Shown here: in pieces, positions 38,107 through 47,409 of the stretch | Position numbering within the stretch: the first letter of the stretch is position 1 | Layout of the letters: each line of letters begins with the position of its first letter | Source of the DNA: Pseudomonas fulva 12-X | GTDB lineage: Bacteria; Pseudomonadota; Gammaproteobacteria; Pseudomonadales; Pseudomonadaceae | Assembly: GCF_000213805.1 (NCBI RefSeq) | Contig: NC_015556.1 | Location: forward strand, 806,001 to 870,000 | Direction: 5' to 3' | Length of the DNA stretch: 64,000 nucleotides | Notes under the pieces: model-generated | Database searches by the model: none | What the model was told of the DNA's origin: nothing | The model's input: the letters and a program-made list of their open reading frames with translations, nothing else | Program-made: the position numbers and the translations under genes

Positions 38107-38814
38107 ATGCTGAGTTTTGCCGAGTTGGCCGCGTCGCCATTCGCCGATTGGGACGGCACACCCGCCGCCGCGAGAATCCTGCAGAAGGAACTGGCCGAGC
38201 AGGTGCGCCTGGAGGACGACTTTCCGCCGCTGCGCCTACTGGCCGGCGTGGACGTGGGCTTCGAAGAGGGCGGTGAAATCACCCGCGCCGCCGCCATCCT
38301 GCTGGATGCCGAAAGCCTGCAGCCGGTCGCCGAATGCGTGGCACGCATTCCTACCAGCATGCCGTACGTGCCGGGGCTGTTGTCGTTTCGCGAATTGCCG
38401 GCGTTGCTGTCGGCATTGGCGGGGCTGCCCAATGAGCCGGATCTGATCGTCGTCGACGGCCATGGCATCGCCCATCCCCGTGGCCTGGGCATTGCCGCGC
38501 ATTTGGGCGTGGTCACGGGGCGGCCGACCATCGGCGTGGCGAAGAAGATCCTCACCGGCCACCACTGCGAGCTGGGCGAGGAGCGCGGTGACAAGGTGGA
38601 GTTGCTCGACCGCCAGAACCGGCAGATCGGCTGGGTGCTGCGCAGCAAGCGCAAGGTACGGCCGCTGATCGTCTCGCCGGGCAACCGGGTGAGCATGCAC
38701 AAGGCGGCGGAGTTGGTGTTGAGTTGGGATCGCGGTTATCGGCTGCCAGAGCCGACGCGGCTGGCGGATCGGCTGGCTTCACGGCGTGATGTTAAAGGGC
38801 CGAAATTGCTCTAG
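38107..38814 (+). CDS. nfi: Endonuclease V
   Basis: DNA repair enzyme that nicks one base 3' of deoxyinosine. 235 residues. Signatures: [13 protein letters not shown] (first catalytic Asp), [33 protein letters not shown] (Asp) and TIGVAKKIL (Lys). The ATG at 38107 gives the conserved-length protein; an in-frame alternative upstream adds ten residues. Isolated, with repeats after it. Confidence 0.94.
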   Translation: MLSFAELAASPFADWDGTPAAARILQKELAEQVRLEDDFPPLRLLAGVDVGFEEGGEITRAAAILLDAESLQPVAECVARIPTSMPYVPGLLSFRELPALLSALAGLPNEPDLIVVDGHGIAHPRGLGIAAHLGVVTGRPTIGVAKKILTGHHCELGEERGDKVELLDRQNRQIGWVLRSKRKVRPLIVSPGNRVSMHKAAELVLSWDRGYRLPEPTRLADRLASRRDVKGPKLL

Positions 38815-38828
38815 ACAGGAGGGTGGGG

Positions 38829-38929
38829 CGAGGTGATGGGTTGTCACCTGCGCGGTCCGACCCATCCTACGGTCCACTCTTGTTGGAGCGGGCCATACCC
38901 GCGATTCGCGCGCATGGCGCGCTCCCACA
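38829..38929. repeat. Inverted repeat plus paired REP elements after nfi
   Basis: 38829-38873: GTGATGGGTTG ... CCCATCCTACGG, a relative of the repeat at 11579. 38881-38904 is a REP copy with one changed base (CATACCC); 38906-38929 is its inverse partner ending GCGCTCCCACA, so the two form a long palindrome of the BIME type. They separate the convergent nfi and tas-like genes. Confidence 0.8.
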
Positions 38930-38986
38930 GGTGATGTGGGTGGGCCGCGTACGTGCTAACCCACCACCATCCCTAACCCCGAAAAA

Positions 38987-40024
38987 TCACGGCGCCGGGT
39001 TGGGCTGCGATTTGTGGATCGCCTCGATGCCTTTGAGCACCTCATCGCTGAGGGTCAGCTCGCTGCTGGTCAGGTTGGCTTCCAGTTGCTCCAGCGAGGT
39101 GGCGCCAATGATGTTGCTGGTCACGAACGGGCGGCTGGTCACGAAGGCCAGGGCCATCTGTGCCGGGTCGAGGCCATGTTCGCGGGCCAGGGCCACGTAG
39201 CGCGAGCAGGCGGCCACGGTTTCCGGAGCGTTGTAACGCTGGAAGCGCTCGAACAGGCTCAGGCGCGCATTGGCCGGGCGGGCGCCGTTCTCGTACTTGC
39301 CGGAGAGCATGCCGAAGGCCATCGGTGAGTAGGCCAGCAGGCCGCACTGCTCACGGATCGAGACTTCGGCCATGCCCACTTCGTAGCTGCGGTTGAGCAG
39401 GTTGTAGGGGTTCTGCACCGACACCACGCGGGACATGCCGCGGGCTTCGGCCAGCTGCAGGAACTTCATGGTGCCCCACGGCGTTTCGTTGGACAGGCCG
39501 ATGTGGCGGATCTTGCCGGCCTTGACCTGCTCGTCCAGCGCTTCGAGGATTTCCTCGATGGGCGTGGAGTCGCTGTCCTGATGCTGGTAGCCGAGCTGGC
39601 CGAAGAAGTTGGTCGGGCGCTCCGGCCAGTGCAGCTGGTAGAGGTCGATCCAGTCGGTCTGCAGGCGCTTGAGGCTGGCATCCAGGGCGGCGACGATATG
39701 CTGGCGGTTGTGCTTGAGCTGGCCGTCGCGGATGTGGGTGATGCCGTTGCCGGGGCCGGCGACCTTGCTGGCCAGGATCCAGTCGGCGCGGTCGCCGCGC
39801 TGCTTGAAGTACTCGCCGATGATCTGTTCGGTCTTGCTGTAGGTCTCGGCGCGCGGCGGCACCGGGTACATTTCGGCGGTGTCCATGAAGTTGATGCCGT
39901 AGGCCTTGGCGCGGTCGATCTGCGCGAAGGCTTCGGCGGCAGTGTTCTGCTCACCCCAGGTCATGGTGCCCAGGCACAGGGCGCTGACGTTGAGATCGGT
40001 GCGGCCGAGCTGGCGGTATTCCAT
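38987..40024 (-). CDS. Aldo/keto reductase, Tas type
   Basis: 345 residues. GRTDLNVSALCLGTMTWGEQ, catalytic Asp/Tyr in FMDTAEMYPVPPRAETYSKT, Lys in WILASKVAGPG, His in LYQLHWPERPTNFFG and the NADPH-binding FGMLSGKYENG region. Tas of E. coli suppresses tyrosine auxotrophy by an unknown activity. Start MEYRQLGRTDL at 40024, after GGAGG; longer upstream frame is unconserved. Same relative place as PA4434, next to rplM. Confidence 0.9.
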   Translation of the reverse strand: MEYRQLGRTDLNVSALCLGTMTWGEQNTAAEAFAQIDRAKAYGINFMDTAEMYPVPPRAETYSKTEQIIGEYFKQRGDRADWILASKVAGPGNGITHIRDGQLKHNRQHIVAALDASLKRLQTDWIDLYQLHWPERPTNFFGQLGYQHQDSDSTPIEEILEALDEQVKAGKIRHIGLSNETPWGTMKFLQLAEARGMSRVVSVQNPYNLLNRSYEVGMAEVSIREQCGLLAYSPMAFGMLSGKYENGARPANARLSLFERFQRYNAPETVAACSRYVALAREHGLDPAQMALAFVTSRPFVTSNIIGATSLEQLEANLTSSELTLSDEVLKGIEAIHKSQPNPAP

Positions 40025-40199
40025 TGGAGCCTCCTCTGACAAAAGGCCCATACAAGCAGGTTGAAATTTTTTTCGCAATCAGGATAATCCGCGTCCTCTT
40101 TCTGCGGTGGAAGTGATGCGCCGCCTGCCGAAGAATCTTGCCGTACGCGGACGCGCTGACCCGAGCCCCCGATAGCGCCCGCATCCGGCTGCCTTTGAC

Positions 40200-40228
40200 T
40201 TGTCAAAGTACGCACTATTCAGTAAGAT
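40200..40228 (+). promoter_or_regulatory. Sigma-70 promoter of rplM-rpsI
   Basis: TTGTCA (40200-40205), a 17-bp spacer and TAAGAT (40223-40228), ending 42 bp before the rplM ATG. The -35 box is covered by the palindrome CTTTGACTTGTCAAAG (40193-40208). The leader holds CCGCC ... GGGCGG, which could pair and might carry autogenous control by L13 (inference). Confidence 0.6.
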
Positions 40229-40270
40229 CCGCCGTCTATTTTTGCTGGGCGGCCCCTGAGGCTATAAAGA

Positions 40271-40699
40271 ATGAAAACTTTTACCGCTAAACCGGAAACA
40301 GTAAAACGCGACTGGTTCGTCGTTGACGCTGCTGGTCAGACCCTGGGTCGTCTGGCTACAGAAATCGCGAGCCGTCTGCGTGGCAAGCACAAGCCTGAGT
40401 ACACCCCTCACGTTGACACCGGCGACTACATCGTCGTCATTAACGCCGAGCAGGTACGTGTAACTGGCGCTAAAACCAGCGACAAAATGTACTACTCCCA
40501 CTCCGGTTTCCCGGGCGGCATCAAGTCGATCAACTTCGAGAAGCTGATCGCCAAGGCCCCTGAGCGCGTGATCGAGACCGCGGTTAAAGGCATGCTGCCG
40601 AAGAACCCGCTGGGCCGCGACATGTACCGTAAGCTGAAAGTGTATGCGGGCGCTGCTCACCCTCACACTGCTCAGCAGCCTCAAGAACTGAAGATTTAA
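40271..40699 (+). CDS. rplM: 50S ribosomal protein L13
   Basis: 142 residues, complete: [20 protein letters not shown] start, [20 protein letters not shown] and [19 protein letters not shown] as the rRNA-binding conserved stretches. Makes early assembly contacts in the large subunit. Co-transcribed with rpsI 14 bp downstream, the universal bacterial pair. Confidence 0.98.
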   Translation: MKTFTAKPETVKRDWFVVDAAGQTLGRLATEIASRLRGKHKPEYTPHVDTGDYIVVINAEQVRVTGAKTSDKMYYSHSGFPGGIKSINFEKLIAKAPERVIETAVKGMLPKNPLGRDMYRKLKVYAGAAHPHTAQQPQELKI

Positions 40700-40713
40700 C
40701 GGAATAGTTCATT

Positions 40714-41106
40714 ATGTCGGCGACTCAAAATTACGGCACTGGCCGTCGCAAGACTGCAACCGCACGCGTTTTCCTGCGTCCGGGCACTGGCAAGATCTCC
40801 ATCAACAACCGCACTCTGGACACCTTCTTCGGTCGTGAAACTGCCCGCATGGTAGTTCGCCAGCCGCTGGAGCTGACCGAGACCGTCGAGAAATTCGACA
40901 TCTACGTTACCGTCATCGGCGGTGGTGTGAGCGGTCAAGCTGGTGCGATCCGCCACGGCATCACCCGCGCTCTGATGGACTACGACGAGACTCTGCGTCC
41001 GGCTCTGCGTAAAGCAGGCTACGTGACCCGCGATGCTCGTGAAGTCGAGCGTAAGAAAGTCGGTCTGCGTAAAGCGCGTAAGCGTCCTCAGTACTCCAAG
41101 CGTTAA
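40714..41106 (+). CDS. rpsI: 30S ribosomal protein S9
   Basis: 130 residues: [18 protein letters not shown] at the N-terminus and the basic tail [20 protein letters not shown] ending in KR, whose last residue contacts P-site tRNA. Followed by a strong terminator, separating it from petA. Confidence 0.98.
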   Translation: MSATQNYGTGRRKTATARVFLRPGTGKISINNRTLDTFFGRETARMVVRQPLELTETVEKFDIYVTVIGGGVSGQAGAIRHGITRALMDYDETLRPALRKAGYVTRDAREVERKKVGLRKARKRPQYSKR

Positions 41107-41122
41107 TTCGCTGCTGTACTCG

Positions 41123-41159
41123 AAAACGCCCAGTTTCCTCACGGAGCTGGGCGTTTTTT
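41123..41159 (+). terminator. Rho-independent terminator of rplM-rpsI
   Basis: Stem AAAACGCCCAG / CTGGGCGTTTT around a 12-base loop, with the T-run TTTTTT. Confidence 0.93.
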
Positions 41160-41554
41160 ATGGCCGGTCATTTTTGCTGGCCAGTCTCTGGGCTGTGCCC
41201 GCTATGTTGCTACTCCAGGCTCTGCGGTCCTCCTTCTTATCTGCCCATTCCGGCTACCCACCGCTTCGTTGATGCGCGTCATGAGTCGCCTGGCCGGCCT
41301 GTGCGAATCTCTCGCCGGATTGCAGTAGCGCCGCTCAAGACGCGCGACCACGACATCCTGCCTGTGCATGGCCGCCGATCGAACGGCACGGGCCGTATGG
41401 CCGGGACAATGGATTAAAGTCGCCGATGACCGTCGAATGGAGGCGCCGCGGGCCGAACGAGCACGCGCCTGCGCCAGCCGCTGCTGCGCGCGACCAACAC
41501 TTACTAATGAGAGGCCTGAGCAAACAGGCCGGAAAGCCGATGGGAGACGACTGA
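41160..41554. other. Noncoding interval before petA
   Basis: Nearly 400 bp with no supported gene, repeat or hairpin. Short frames occur but lack ribosome sites. It must hold the petABC promoter; I could not identify it. Confidence 0.5.
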
Positions 41555-42151
41555 ATGAGCAATGACGGCGTGAATGCGGGCCGGCGTCGCTTTCTGGTGG
41601 CAGCCACTTCGGTGGTTGGGGCCGCCGGGGCGGTGGGGGCTGCAGTTCCGTTTGTAGGGTCGTGGTACCCGAGTGCCAAGGCCAAGGCCGCCGGCGCGCC
41701 GGTCAAGGTGAACGTCGCCAAGATCGAGCCGGGCCAGCAGATGGTGGCCGAGTGGCGGGGCCAGCCGGTGTTCATCATGCGGCGCACCGAAACGATCCTC
41801 GCCAATCTCACCAAGATCGAAGGGCAGCTGGCCGATGCCGATTCCCAGCACTCGGTGCAGCCGGGTTACGTCGACCCGAAAACCCGCTCCATCAAGCCGG
41901 AAATTCTCCTGTTGGTCGGGCTGTGCACACACCTGGGCTGCTCGCCGTCGTTCCGCCCTGAAGTGGCGCCGGCGGATCTTGGCGAGAGCTGGGTCGGCGG
42001 CTACTTCTGCCCCTGCCACGGTTCGCGCTACGACCTCGCCGGGCGCGTGTACAAGTCGCAGCCGGCGCCGTTGAATCTGCCGGTGCCGCCGCATAGCTAC
42101 GAGTCGGCTGAGGTGATCATCATCGGCGTGGATCAGGAGCAAGCAGGATGA
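41555..42151 (+). CDS. petA: Ubiquinol-cytochrome c reductase, Rieske iron-sulfur subunit
   Basis: 198 residues. Twin-arginine-type N-terminus (AGRRRFLVAATSVVGAAGAV) that stays as a membrane anchor, then the Rieske domain with the [2Fe-2S] ligand boxes CTHLGC and CPCHGS. Passes electrons from ubiquinol to cytochrome c1 in the bc1 complex. Its end overlaps petB by 4 bp (ATGA). Confidence 0.97.
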   Translation: MSNDGVNAGRRRFLVAATSVVGAAGAVGAAVPFVGSWYPSAKAKAAGAPVKVNVAKIEPGQQMVAEWRGQPVFIMRRTETILANLTKIEGQLADADSQHSVQPGYVDPKTRSIKPEILLLVGLCTHLGCSPSFRPEVAPADLGESWVGGYFCPCHGSRYDLAGRVYKSQPAPLNLPVPPHSYESAEVIIIGVDQEQAG

Positions 42152-43374
42152 GCAAATTCATGGACTGGGTGGACGCGCGCTTTCCCGCCACCAAGATGTG
42201 GAACGACCACCTCGCCAAGTACTACGCGCCGAAGAACTTCAACTTCCTGTATTTCTTCGGCTCCCTGGCTCTGCTGGTGCTGGTCAACCAGCTGCTGACC
42301 GGTGTGTGGCTGACCATGAGCTACAATCCGACTGCCGAAGGCGCCTTCGCCTCGGTCGAAGGGCTGATGCGCGACGTGCGCACCGGCGATACGCCCCATG
42401 GCGCGATCCTGCGCTACATGCACTCGACCGGCGCCTCGGCGTTCTTCATCGTCGTCTATCTGCATATGTTCCGCGGCCTGCTCTACGGCTCGTACCAGAA
42501 GCCCCGCGAGCTGGTGTGGATCTTCGGCATGCTGATCTACCTGATGCTGATGGCTGAAGCCTTCATGGGCTACCTGCTGCCGTGGGGACAGATGTCCTAC
42601 TGGGGCGCCCAGGTGATCATCTCGCTGTTCGGCGCCATCCCTTATATCGGCGATGCGCTGACCGAGTGGATTCGCGGCGACTACCTGATCTCCGGCATCA
42701 CCCTCAACCGCTTCTTCGCCCTGCACGTGGTGGCCCTGCCGATCGTCATTCTCGGCCTGGTGGTGCTGCACATCCTGGCGCTGCACGAGGTCGGCTCGAA
42801 CAACCCGGACGGCATCGACATCAAGAAATACAAGGACGAGAACGGCATCCCCCTCGACGGCATTCCGTTCCACCCGTACTACACGGTGAAGGATATCGTC
42901 GGCGTGGTGGTGTTCCTGTTCGTGTTCTGCTTCGTGGTGTTCTTCTTCCCGGAGATGGGCGGCTACTTCCTGGAGAAGCCCAATTTCGAGCAGGCCAACC
43001 CCTTCAAGACTCCCGAGCACATCGCCCCGGTGTGGTACTTCACGCCGTTCTACGCGATCTTGCGCGCCATCCCCGACAAGCTGATGGGCGTGATCGCCAT
43101 GGGCGCCGCCATCGCCGTGCTGTTCGTGCTGCCCTGGCTGGACCGCAGCCCGGTGCGCTCGATGCGCTACAAGGGCTGGCTGAGCAAGCTGTGGCTGCTG
43201 GTGTTCTGCGTGTCCTTCGTCATCCTCGGCGTGCTCGGCGTACTGCCGCCCACGCCGGGCCGTACGCTGCTGTCGCAACTGTGCACGGCGCTGTATTTCG
43301 CGTACTTCATCCTGATGCCTTTCTACACCAGGATGGAAAAGACCAAACCCGTTCCTGAAAGGGTGACAGGCTGA
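42148..43374 (+). CDS. petB: Ubiquinol-cytochrome c reductase, cytochrome b subunit
   Basis: 408 residues, eight transmembrane helices. Haem-ligating histidines lie in ILRYMHSTGASAFFIVVYLH and FFALHVVALPIVILGLVVLH; the Qo-site motif is present as PEHIAPVWYF (PEW-like, with a histidine in place of W) after the e/f loop. Its end shares one base with the petC start. Confidence 0.97.
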   Translation: MSKFMDWVDARFPATKMWNDHLAKYYAPKNFNFLYFFGSLALLVLVNQLLTGVWLTMSYNPTAEGAFASVEGLMRDVRTGDTPHGAILRYMHSTGASAFFIVVYLHMFRGLLYGSYQKPRELVWIFGMLIYLMLMAEAFMGYLLPWGQMSYWGAQVIISLFGAIPYIGDALTEWIRGDYLISGITLNRFFALHVVALPIVILGLVVLHILALHEVGSNNPDGIDIKKYKDENGIPLDGIPFHPYYTVKDIVGVVVFLFVFCFVVFFFPEMGGYFLEKPNFEQANPFKTPEHIAPVWYFTPFYAILRAIPDKLMGVIAMGAAIAVLFVLPWLDRSPVRSMRYKGWLSKLWLLVFCVSFVILGVLGVLPPTPGRTLLSQLCTALYFAYFILMPFYTRMEKTKPVPERVTG

Positions 43375-44156
43375 TGAGAAAGCTATTCGCTGCATGTGTG
43401 GTCGCGCTGTTGCCTGCCTTCGCCCTGGCCGCCGGTGGCCACGGCGTGGCCCTGGACAAGGCCGATATCGATCTGACCGACAAGGCCGCTCTGCAGGACG
43501 GCGCACGGACCTTCGCCAACTACTGCATGGGCTGCCACAGCGCCAAGTTCCAGCGTTACGAGCGCGTCGCCGCCGATATCGGCGTATCCGAACAGCAGAT
43601 GCTGGACAACCTGGTGTTCACCGGCGCCAAGATCGGCGACCACATGAACATCGGCATGAAACCCGAGGACGCCAAACGCTGGTTCGGCGCCGCACCGCCG
43701 GACCTGACCCTGGTCGCCCGGGTGCGTGGCAACGACTGGCTGTACACCTACCTGCGCACCTTCTACGACGACCCGGCGCGGCCTCTGGGTGCCAACAACC
43801 TGATGTTCCCCAACGTCGGCATGCCCAACGTGCTGGGCCGCCTGCAGGGCCGCCAGTACATGGGCTGCAAGCAGGTGCAGGTGGTCGATGGCGGCAAGAA
43901 GCAGTACGACCCGCTGACCGGCACGCCGCTGACCCACGAGGCTTGTGATCAGCTGGTGCTCGAGCCCAACAGCGGCCAGCTCAGCCCCGAGGCCTTCGAT
44001 GACAAGGTGCGCAACCTGGTGACCTTCCTGGCCTACTCGGCGGACCCCAACAAGCTGCACATGCAGCGCATCGGCACCTACGTGCTGATCTACCTGGCGT
44101 TCTTCTTCGTATTCGCTTACCTGCTCAAGCGCGAATACTGGAAGGACGTCCACTAG
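43374..44156 (+). CDS. petC: Ubiquinol-cytochrome c reductase, cytochrome c1
   Basis: 260 residues: signal peptide ([18 protein letters not shown]), haem c motif CMGCH in [13 protein letters not shown], the Met ligand probably in [14 protein letters not shown], and a C-terminal membrane anchor ([20 protein letters not shown]). Last gene of the bc1 operon, followed by a terminator at 44227. Confidence 0.97.
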   Translation: MRKLFAACVVALLPAFALAAGGHGVALDKADIDLTDKAALQDGARTFANYCMGCHSAKFQRYERVAADIGVSEQQMLDNLVFTGAKIGDHMNIGMKPEDAKRWFGAAPPDLTLVARVRGNDWLYTYLRTFYDDPARPLGANNLMFPNVGMPNVLGRLQGRQYMGCKQVQVVDGGKKQYDPLTGTPLTHEACDQLVLEPNSGQLSPEAFDDKVRNLVTFLAYSADPNKLHMQRIGTYVLIYLAFFFVFAYLLKREYWKDVH

Positions 44157-44226
44157 AACGATCCGAACCGGCAGCTTCGCCTGCGTTTTTCAACGGCCAG
44201 CGAAGGCCGCTTCCGGTATCATGCTC

Positions 44227-44252
44227 AGCCCGCGTACCCCGCGGGCTTTTTT
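44227..44252 (+). terminator. Rho-independent terminator of petABC
   Basis: 8-bp stem AGCCCGCG / CGCGGGCT, loop TACCC, then TTTTTT, 71 bp after the petC stop and in front of sspA. Confidence 0.9.
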
Positions 44253-44346
44253 ATGCCCTGAACATTCATCTCAGGGACTGCCGGGAACCGTCGCTAGCGA
44301 TAGCGCTTCCCGGTGCGTTCACGTTTCACGAATCTGGAGGATCGCC

Positions 44347-44964
44347 TTGGCTGCGACCAACCGGTTGGCCTGTTATTCCGACCCTGCCGACCACTACTCT
44401 CACCGCGTCCGCATCGTGCTCGCCGAAAAGAGCGTGGTTGTGGAAATCATCGATGTGGAGCAGGGCCGCTTCCCCAACAAGCTGCTGGAAGCCAACCCCT
44501 ACGGTACCTTGCCGACTCTGGTCGACCGTGACCTGGCGCTCTACGAGCCGACGGTGATCATGGAGTACCTGGAGGAGCGCTATCCCCATCCGCCGCTGAT
44601 GCCCGTGTACCCGGTGGCCCGCGGCAACACCCGTCTGTTGATGCACCGCATCCAGCGCGACTGGTGCTCGCTGGTCGATCTGATTCTCGATCCGCGCAGC
44701 AAGGAGCCGGCCCGCGTGCAGGCGCGCAAGGAATTGCGTGAAAGCCTCACCGGCGTTTCTCCGCTGTTCGCCGAGAAGCCATTTTTTCTCAGTGACGAAC
44801 TCAGCTTGGTAGACTGCTGTCTGTTGCCGATCCTCTGGCGTTTGCCGCTGTTGGGGATCGAATTGCCAAGGCCGGCCAAACCGCTGCTCGATTACATGGA
44901 CCGGCAGTTCGCGCGCGAAAGTTTTCGCCAGAGCCTGTCGTCCGTCGAACGAGCCATGCGCTGA
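44347..44964 (+). CDS. sspA: Stringent starvation protein A
   Basis: 205 residues, glutathione-S-transferase fold without enzymatic activity; SspA binds RNA polymerase and alters transcription under stress. [40 protein letters not shown] and [13 protein letters not shown] are conserved. The start is TTG at 44347, chosen because GGAGG stands 7 bp before it and the protein then begins (M)[10 protein letters not shown], as in other Pseudomonas; no ATG fits. sspB follows after 48 bp. Confidence 0.93.
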   Translation: MAATNRLACYSDPADHYSHRVRIVLAEKSVVVEIIDVEQGRFPNKLLEANPYGTLPTLVDRDLALYEPTVIMEYLEERYPHPPLMPVYPVARGNTRLLMHRIQRDWCSLVDLILDPRSKEPARVQARKELRESLTGVSPLFAEKPFFLSDELSLVDCCLLPILWRLPLLGIELPRPAKPLLDYMDRQFARESFRQSLSSVERAMR

Positions 44965-45012
44965 TCCATTTTTCTGGCGCGCACAGTTGGCGCGCCTCGT
45001 TCAGGAGGTTTG

Positions 45013-45426
45013 ATGAACTCCAGTCGTCCTTATCTGATTCGCGCGCTCTACGAGTGGATCGTCGACAACGATTGCACCCCGCATCTGCTGGTCAATGCCG
45101 AGTATCCGGGCGTGCAGGTACCGAGCAAGTTCGTCAGCGACGGGCAGATCGTGCTCAACGTGTCGCCCACCGCCGTGCGCGAGCTGTCCCTGGGGCTCGA
45201 TGCGGTCAGTTTCGAAGGCCGCTTCGGTGGTGTCGCCCATAGCCTGTTCGTGCCGTCGGCCGCGGTGCTGGCGATCTATGCCCGCGAGAACGGCCAGGGC
45301 ATGGTCTTCGATCAGGAGCCGCCACCGGTGGAGAGCGAAATCGAGGAGGTCGAGGACGAACCGACGCCGCCCGATGACGAGCCGCCGCGGCCCAGCGGGC
45401 GACCGAGCCTGAAGGTCGTCAAGTAA
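45013..45426 (+). CDS. sspB: ClpXP adaptor protein SspB
   Basis: 137 residues. The substrate-binding domain (SSRPYLIRALYEWIVDNDCT, LNVSPTAVRELSLGLDAVSF, VAHSLFVPSAAVLAIYAREN) binds the SsrA tag; a proline/acid-rich linker leads to the C-terminal ClpX-binding tail GRPSLKVVK. The ATG at 45013 is preferred to the TTG one codon earlier; GGAGG precedes it. Confidence 0.94.
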   Translation: MNSSRPYLIRALYEWIVDNDCTPHLLVNAEYPGVQVPSKFVSDGQIVLNVSPTAVRELSLGLDAVSFEGRFGGVAHSLFVPSAAVLAIYARENGQGMVFDQEPPPVESEIEEVEDEPTPPDDEPPRPSGRPSLKVVK

Positions 45427-45452
45427 GCCCCTGGCGCTGCGTCGCATCCAAA

Positions 45453-45483
45453 AAAATGCCGGTCTTCTGACCGGCATTTTTCG
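45453..45483 (+). terminator. Rho-independent terminator of sspAB
   Basis: Stem AATGCCGGTC / GACCGGCATT with loop TTCT and a T-run; an A-run on the left makes it usable in both directions. Confidence 0.92.
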
Positions 45484-45530
45484 TTTCTGGGTATCGTGAA
45501 TGCCGCTTGCATGATGGCATTAAGTCACTT

Positions 45531-45656
45531 CGTGCAATCTGCCTGAGCCGTTGCGCTTGATTTTGCAGTTTGCACGGCGTAAAAGAACTTAATTATTTAT
45601 TAAGTAATTGATATTTAACGATTATTTTTATTTTAAAAACCTGGCACAGCGCTTGC
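45531..45656 (+). promoter_or_regulatory. Sigma-54 promoter with IHF site and upstream inverted repeat
   Basis: -24/-12 element TGGCACAGCGCTTGC at 45642-45656, with 10 bases between GG and GC. Upstream, the minus strand of 45601-45613 reads TATCAATTACTTA, a full match to the IHF consensus WATCAANNNNTTR, in a long AT-rich tract. Further upstream CGTGCAATCTG (45531-45541) and CAGTTTGCACG (45566-45576) are inverted repeats matching at 10 of 11 positions, a candidate enhancer site. Predicted start is near 45668, 58 bases before the BON gene. Confidence 0.75.
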
Positions 45657-45725
45657 GATATTCATGGGGAAGCCACAATCCTGAAGTTGGATGTGGCGAA
45701 CTTGAATGAAACAGGAGTGTTGCCC

Positions 45726-46091
45726 ATGAAACTGCCAGTCAATAAGTTCGCTTTTGCCGCTATCACTGCAACCGCCCTGAGCCTGTCCGTGGCGGGTACC
45801 GCTTTCGCCGATACCTACAACAGCACTCAGCCGACCATGCTGGCTGCAAACACCATGGACAAGGCTGAAGAAGCCGTTTCCGACACCTGGATCACCAGCA
45901 AGGTCAAATCGTCCTTCCTGGCTGACGACGGCCTCAGCGCTCTGGACATCAAGGTCGAGACCAACAAAGGCGTGGTTTCCCTGTCCGGCGTAGTGAAGAC
46001 CGAAGCCGAGCGTGATCTGGCTGTTGCCAAGGCCAAGGAAATCAAAGGCGTTCAAGCGGTTTCCGCTGACGGCCTGAAAGCTGCCGACTAA
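45726..46091 (+). CDS. Periplasmic BON-domain protein, OsmY-like
   Basis: 121 residues: signal peptide ([21 protein letters not shown]), then one BON domain ([50 protein letters not shown]). OsmY itself has two BON domains, so this is a single-domain relative. BON proteins bind phospholipid and protect the envelope under osmotic or other stress. The CsbD gene follows after 53 bp, probably in the same transcript from the sigma-54 promoter. Confidence 0.88.
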   Translation: MKLPVNKFAFAAITATALSLSVAGTAFADTYNSTQPTMLAANTMDKAEEAVSDTWITSKVKSSFLADDGLSALDIKVETNKGVVSLSGVVKTEAERDLAVAKAKEIKGVQAVSADGLKAAD

Positions 46092-46144
46092 TCATGCCTA
46101 ACCGGCAGGCCATTGCGGCCTGCCGCTCTCCTTGGAGAATCATC

Positions 46145-46342
46145 ATGAATTCCGACATCATCAAAGGTAAGTGGAAGCAACTCAGTGGCGACATCAAGGC
46201 GCGCTGGGGCAAGCTGACCAACGACGACGTGGATGTCGCCGAAGGCCATAGCGAATACCTGGCGGGTAAACTGCAGGAGCGCTACGGCTGGACCAAGGAA
46301 AAGGCCGAGGAAGAACTGCGCGATTTCCGCAGCAAGTACTGA
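46145..46342 (+). CDS. CsbD-family stress protein
   Basis: 65 residues: [59 protein letters not shown], the whole CsbD pattern (YjbJ type). Very abundant cytoplasmic proteins in stationary or osmotic stress; function unclear. Strong ribosome site (TTGGAGAATC) before the ATG at 46145. Confidence 0.92.
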   Translation: MNSDIIKGKWKQLSGDIKARWGKLTNDDVDVAEGHSEYLAGKLQERYGWTKEKAEEELRDFRSKY

Positions 46343-46491
46343 CCTCGCCGCTGGTAGCTACCAGCGTAATACATGAAGCCCCGGCCCATGCCGGCGCTTC
46401 GTGCTTTCTGCCTGCCGCTCGGCAGCAGGGGGTCAAGTTGTCGTCTGGCGGGCCGATACCCTGTGCACATTCGCCAGGCACAGGACGTAGC

Positions 46492-47385
46492 ATGTCGACT
46501 ATCACCCCCTCCGGCGCAAGCTCCGCGCCACCGGTCAGAACCAGGGCTGCAACCACTGCGGAGCCAGGCAAAGGCGAAGCCGGGAAGGCGGCCAGCGAAC
46601 CGGAGCAGCAGCCTTCGGTCACCGTCACCCTCAGCGAGTACGCCCAGAAGCGTGCAAAGAGCATGCGTGAGGCATTTGGCAAACTGCGTGAAATGCAGGC
46701 CCGCCAGGATGAATCGCGCAAGGATGCCGCGCGCCAGCGGGTGGAAGACCTCAAGCGGCGTATCGAGATGCTCAAGAAGTTCGCGGTGGCGCTCGGGCCG
46801 TCCGCTGCCAAGGGCGTACTGAGGCAGCTCAAGGAAATGGCCCAGGAGCTGGGCCAGGCCGCCGCGGTGCTCAAGGAGCCGTCTGGCGGTGCCGCATCGA
46901 CGATAGGCGCCGCTCAATCGAGTGGCAACAGTGATGCCGCCACGAACGAAACGGCCACGACCGAAGCGGTCACGGATGCCGAGATCAACGCGGATGCGCC
47001 CGATTCGAACCCAGCTATTGCCGCAGAAGTTGTCGATGAGGAGGCTGCCGATCACGAACGTGCCGAAAAAGATGACGAGCAACCTGCCAATGAAACCAAC
47101 GGTGACGAACAGGCCCAGGCGGCCTTCAGCCAGGCCCGTAACGAGCGCAATGAACGACAGCGCCGCGCTGACGCCGAAGAGCTCAAGAAAGTTGCTGCCC
47201 AGCTCAAGCAGTTGTTGGCCATGGCGCGCTCGCAACTGGGCCGCAAGCCGGATCAGGACAGCAAGAAACTCGTGGAAGGTATCAATGAGCAGCTGGCCGA
47301 AGTCGATAAAGCCGTCACTGATATGAGTGGCGTCGGCCTTTCCATTTCGCTTTCCGTCGGCTCGTCGCTGTCGATCAGCGTTTAA
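46492..47385 (+). CDS. Coiled-coil protein of unknown function
   Basis: 297 residues, not recognised. No signal peptide or membrane segment. After a Ser/Thr/Pro/Ala-rich start come a long charged helix (YAQKRAKSMREAFGKLREMQ, ARQRVEDLKRRIEMLKKFAV), an acidic low-complexity middle (TNETATTEAV ... EVVDEEAADHERAEKDD) and a second helix (ADAEELKKVAAQLKQLLAMA). The end, VGLSISLSVGSSLSISV, is a striking alternating Ser/hydrophobic beta-like tail. Possibly exported by a non-classical route or a scaffold (inference only). ATG at 46492 with GGA upstream. Confidence 0.75.
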   Translation: MSTITPSGASSAPPVRTRAATTAEPGKGEAGKAASEPEQQPSVTVTLSEYAQKRAKSMREAFGKLREMQARQDESRKDAARQRVEDLKRRIEMLKKFAVALGPSAAKGVLRQLKEMAQELGQAAAVLKEPSGGAASTIGAAQSSGNSDAATNETATTEAVTDAEINADAPDSNPAIAAEVVDEEAADHERAEKDDEQPANETNGDEQAQAAFSQARNERNERQRRADAEELKKVAAQLKQLLAMARSQLGRKPDQDSKKLVEGINEQLAEVDKAVTDMSGVGLSISLSVGSSLSISV

Positions 47386-47409
47386 CAGGTCGTGAGGCTG
47401 GGCAGCGAT

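Noticed and set aside
40195..40206. TTGACTTGTCAA as an ANR/FNR box upstream of rplM
   Set aside because: FNR half-sites need a 4-base gap; here there are only 2 bases between TTGAC and GTCAA.
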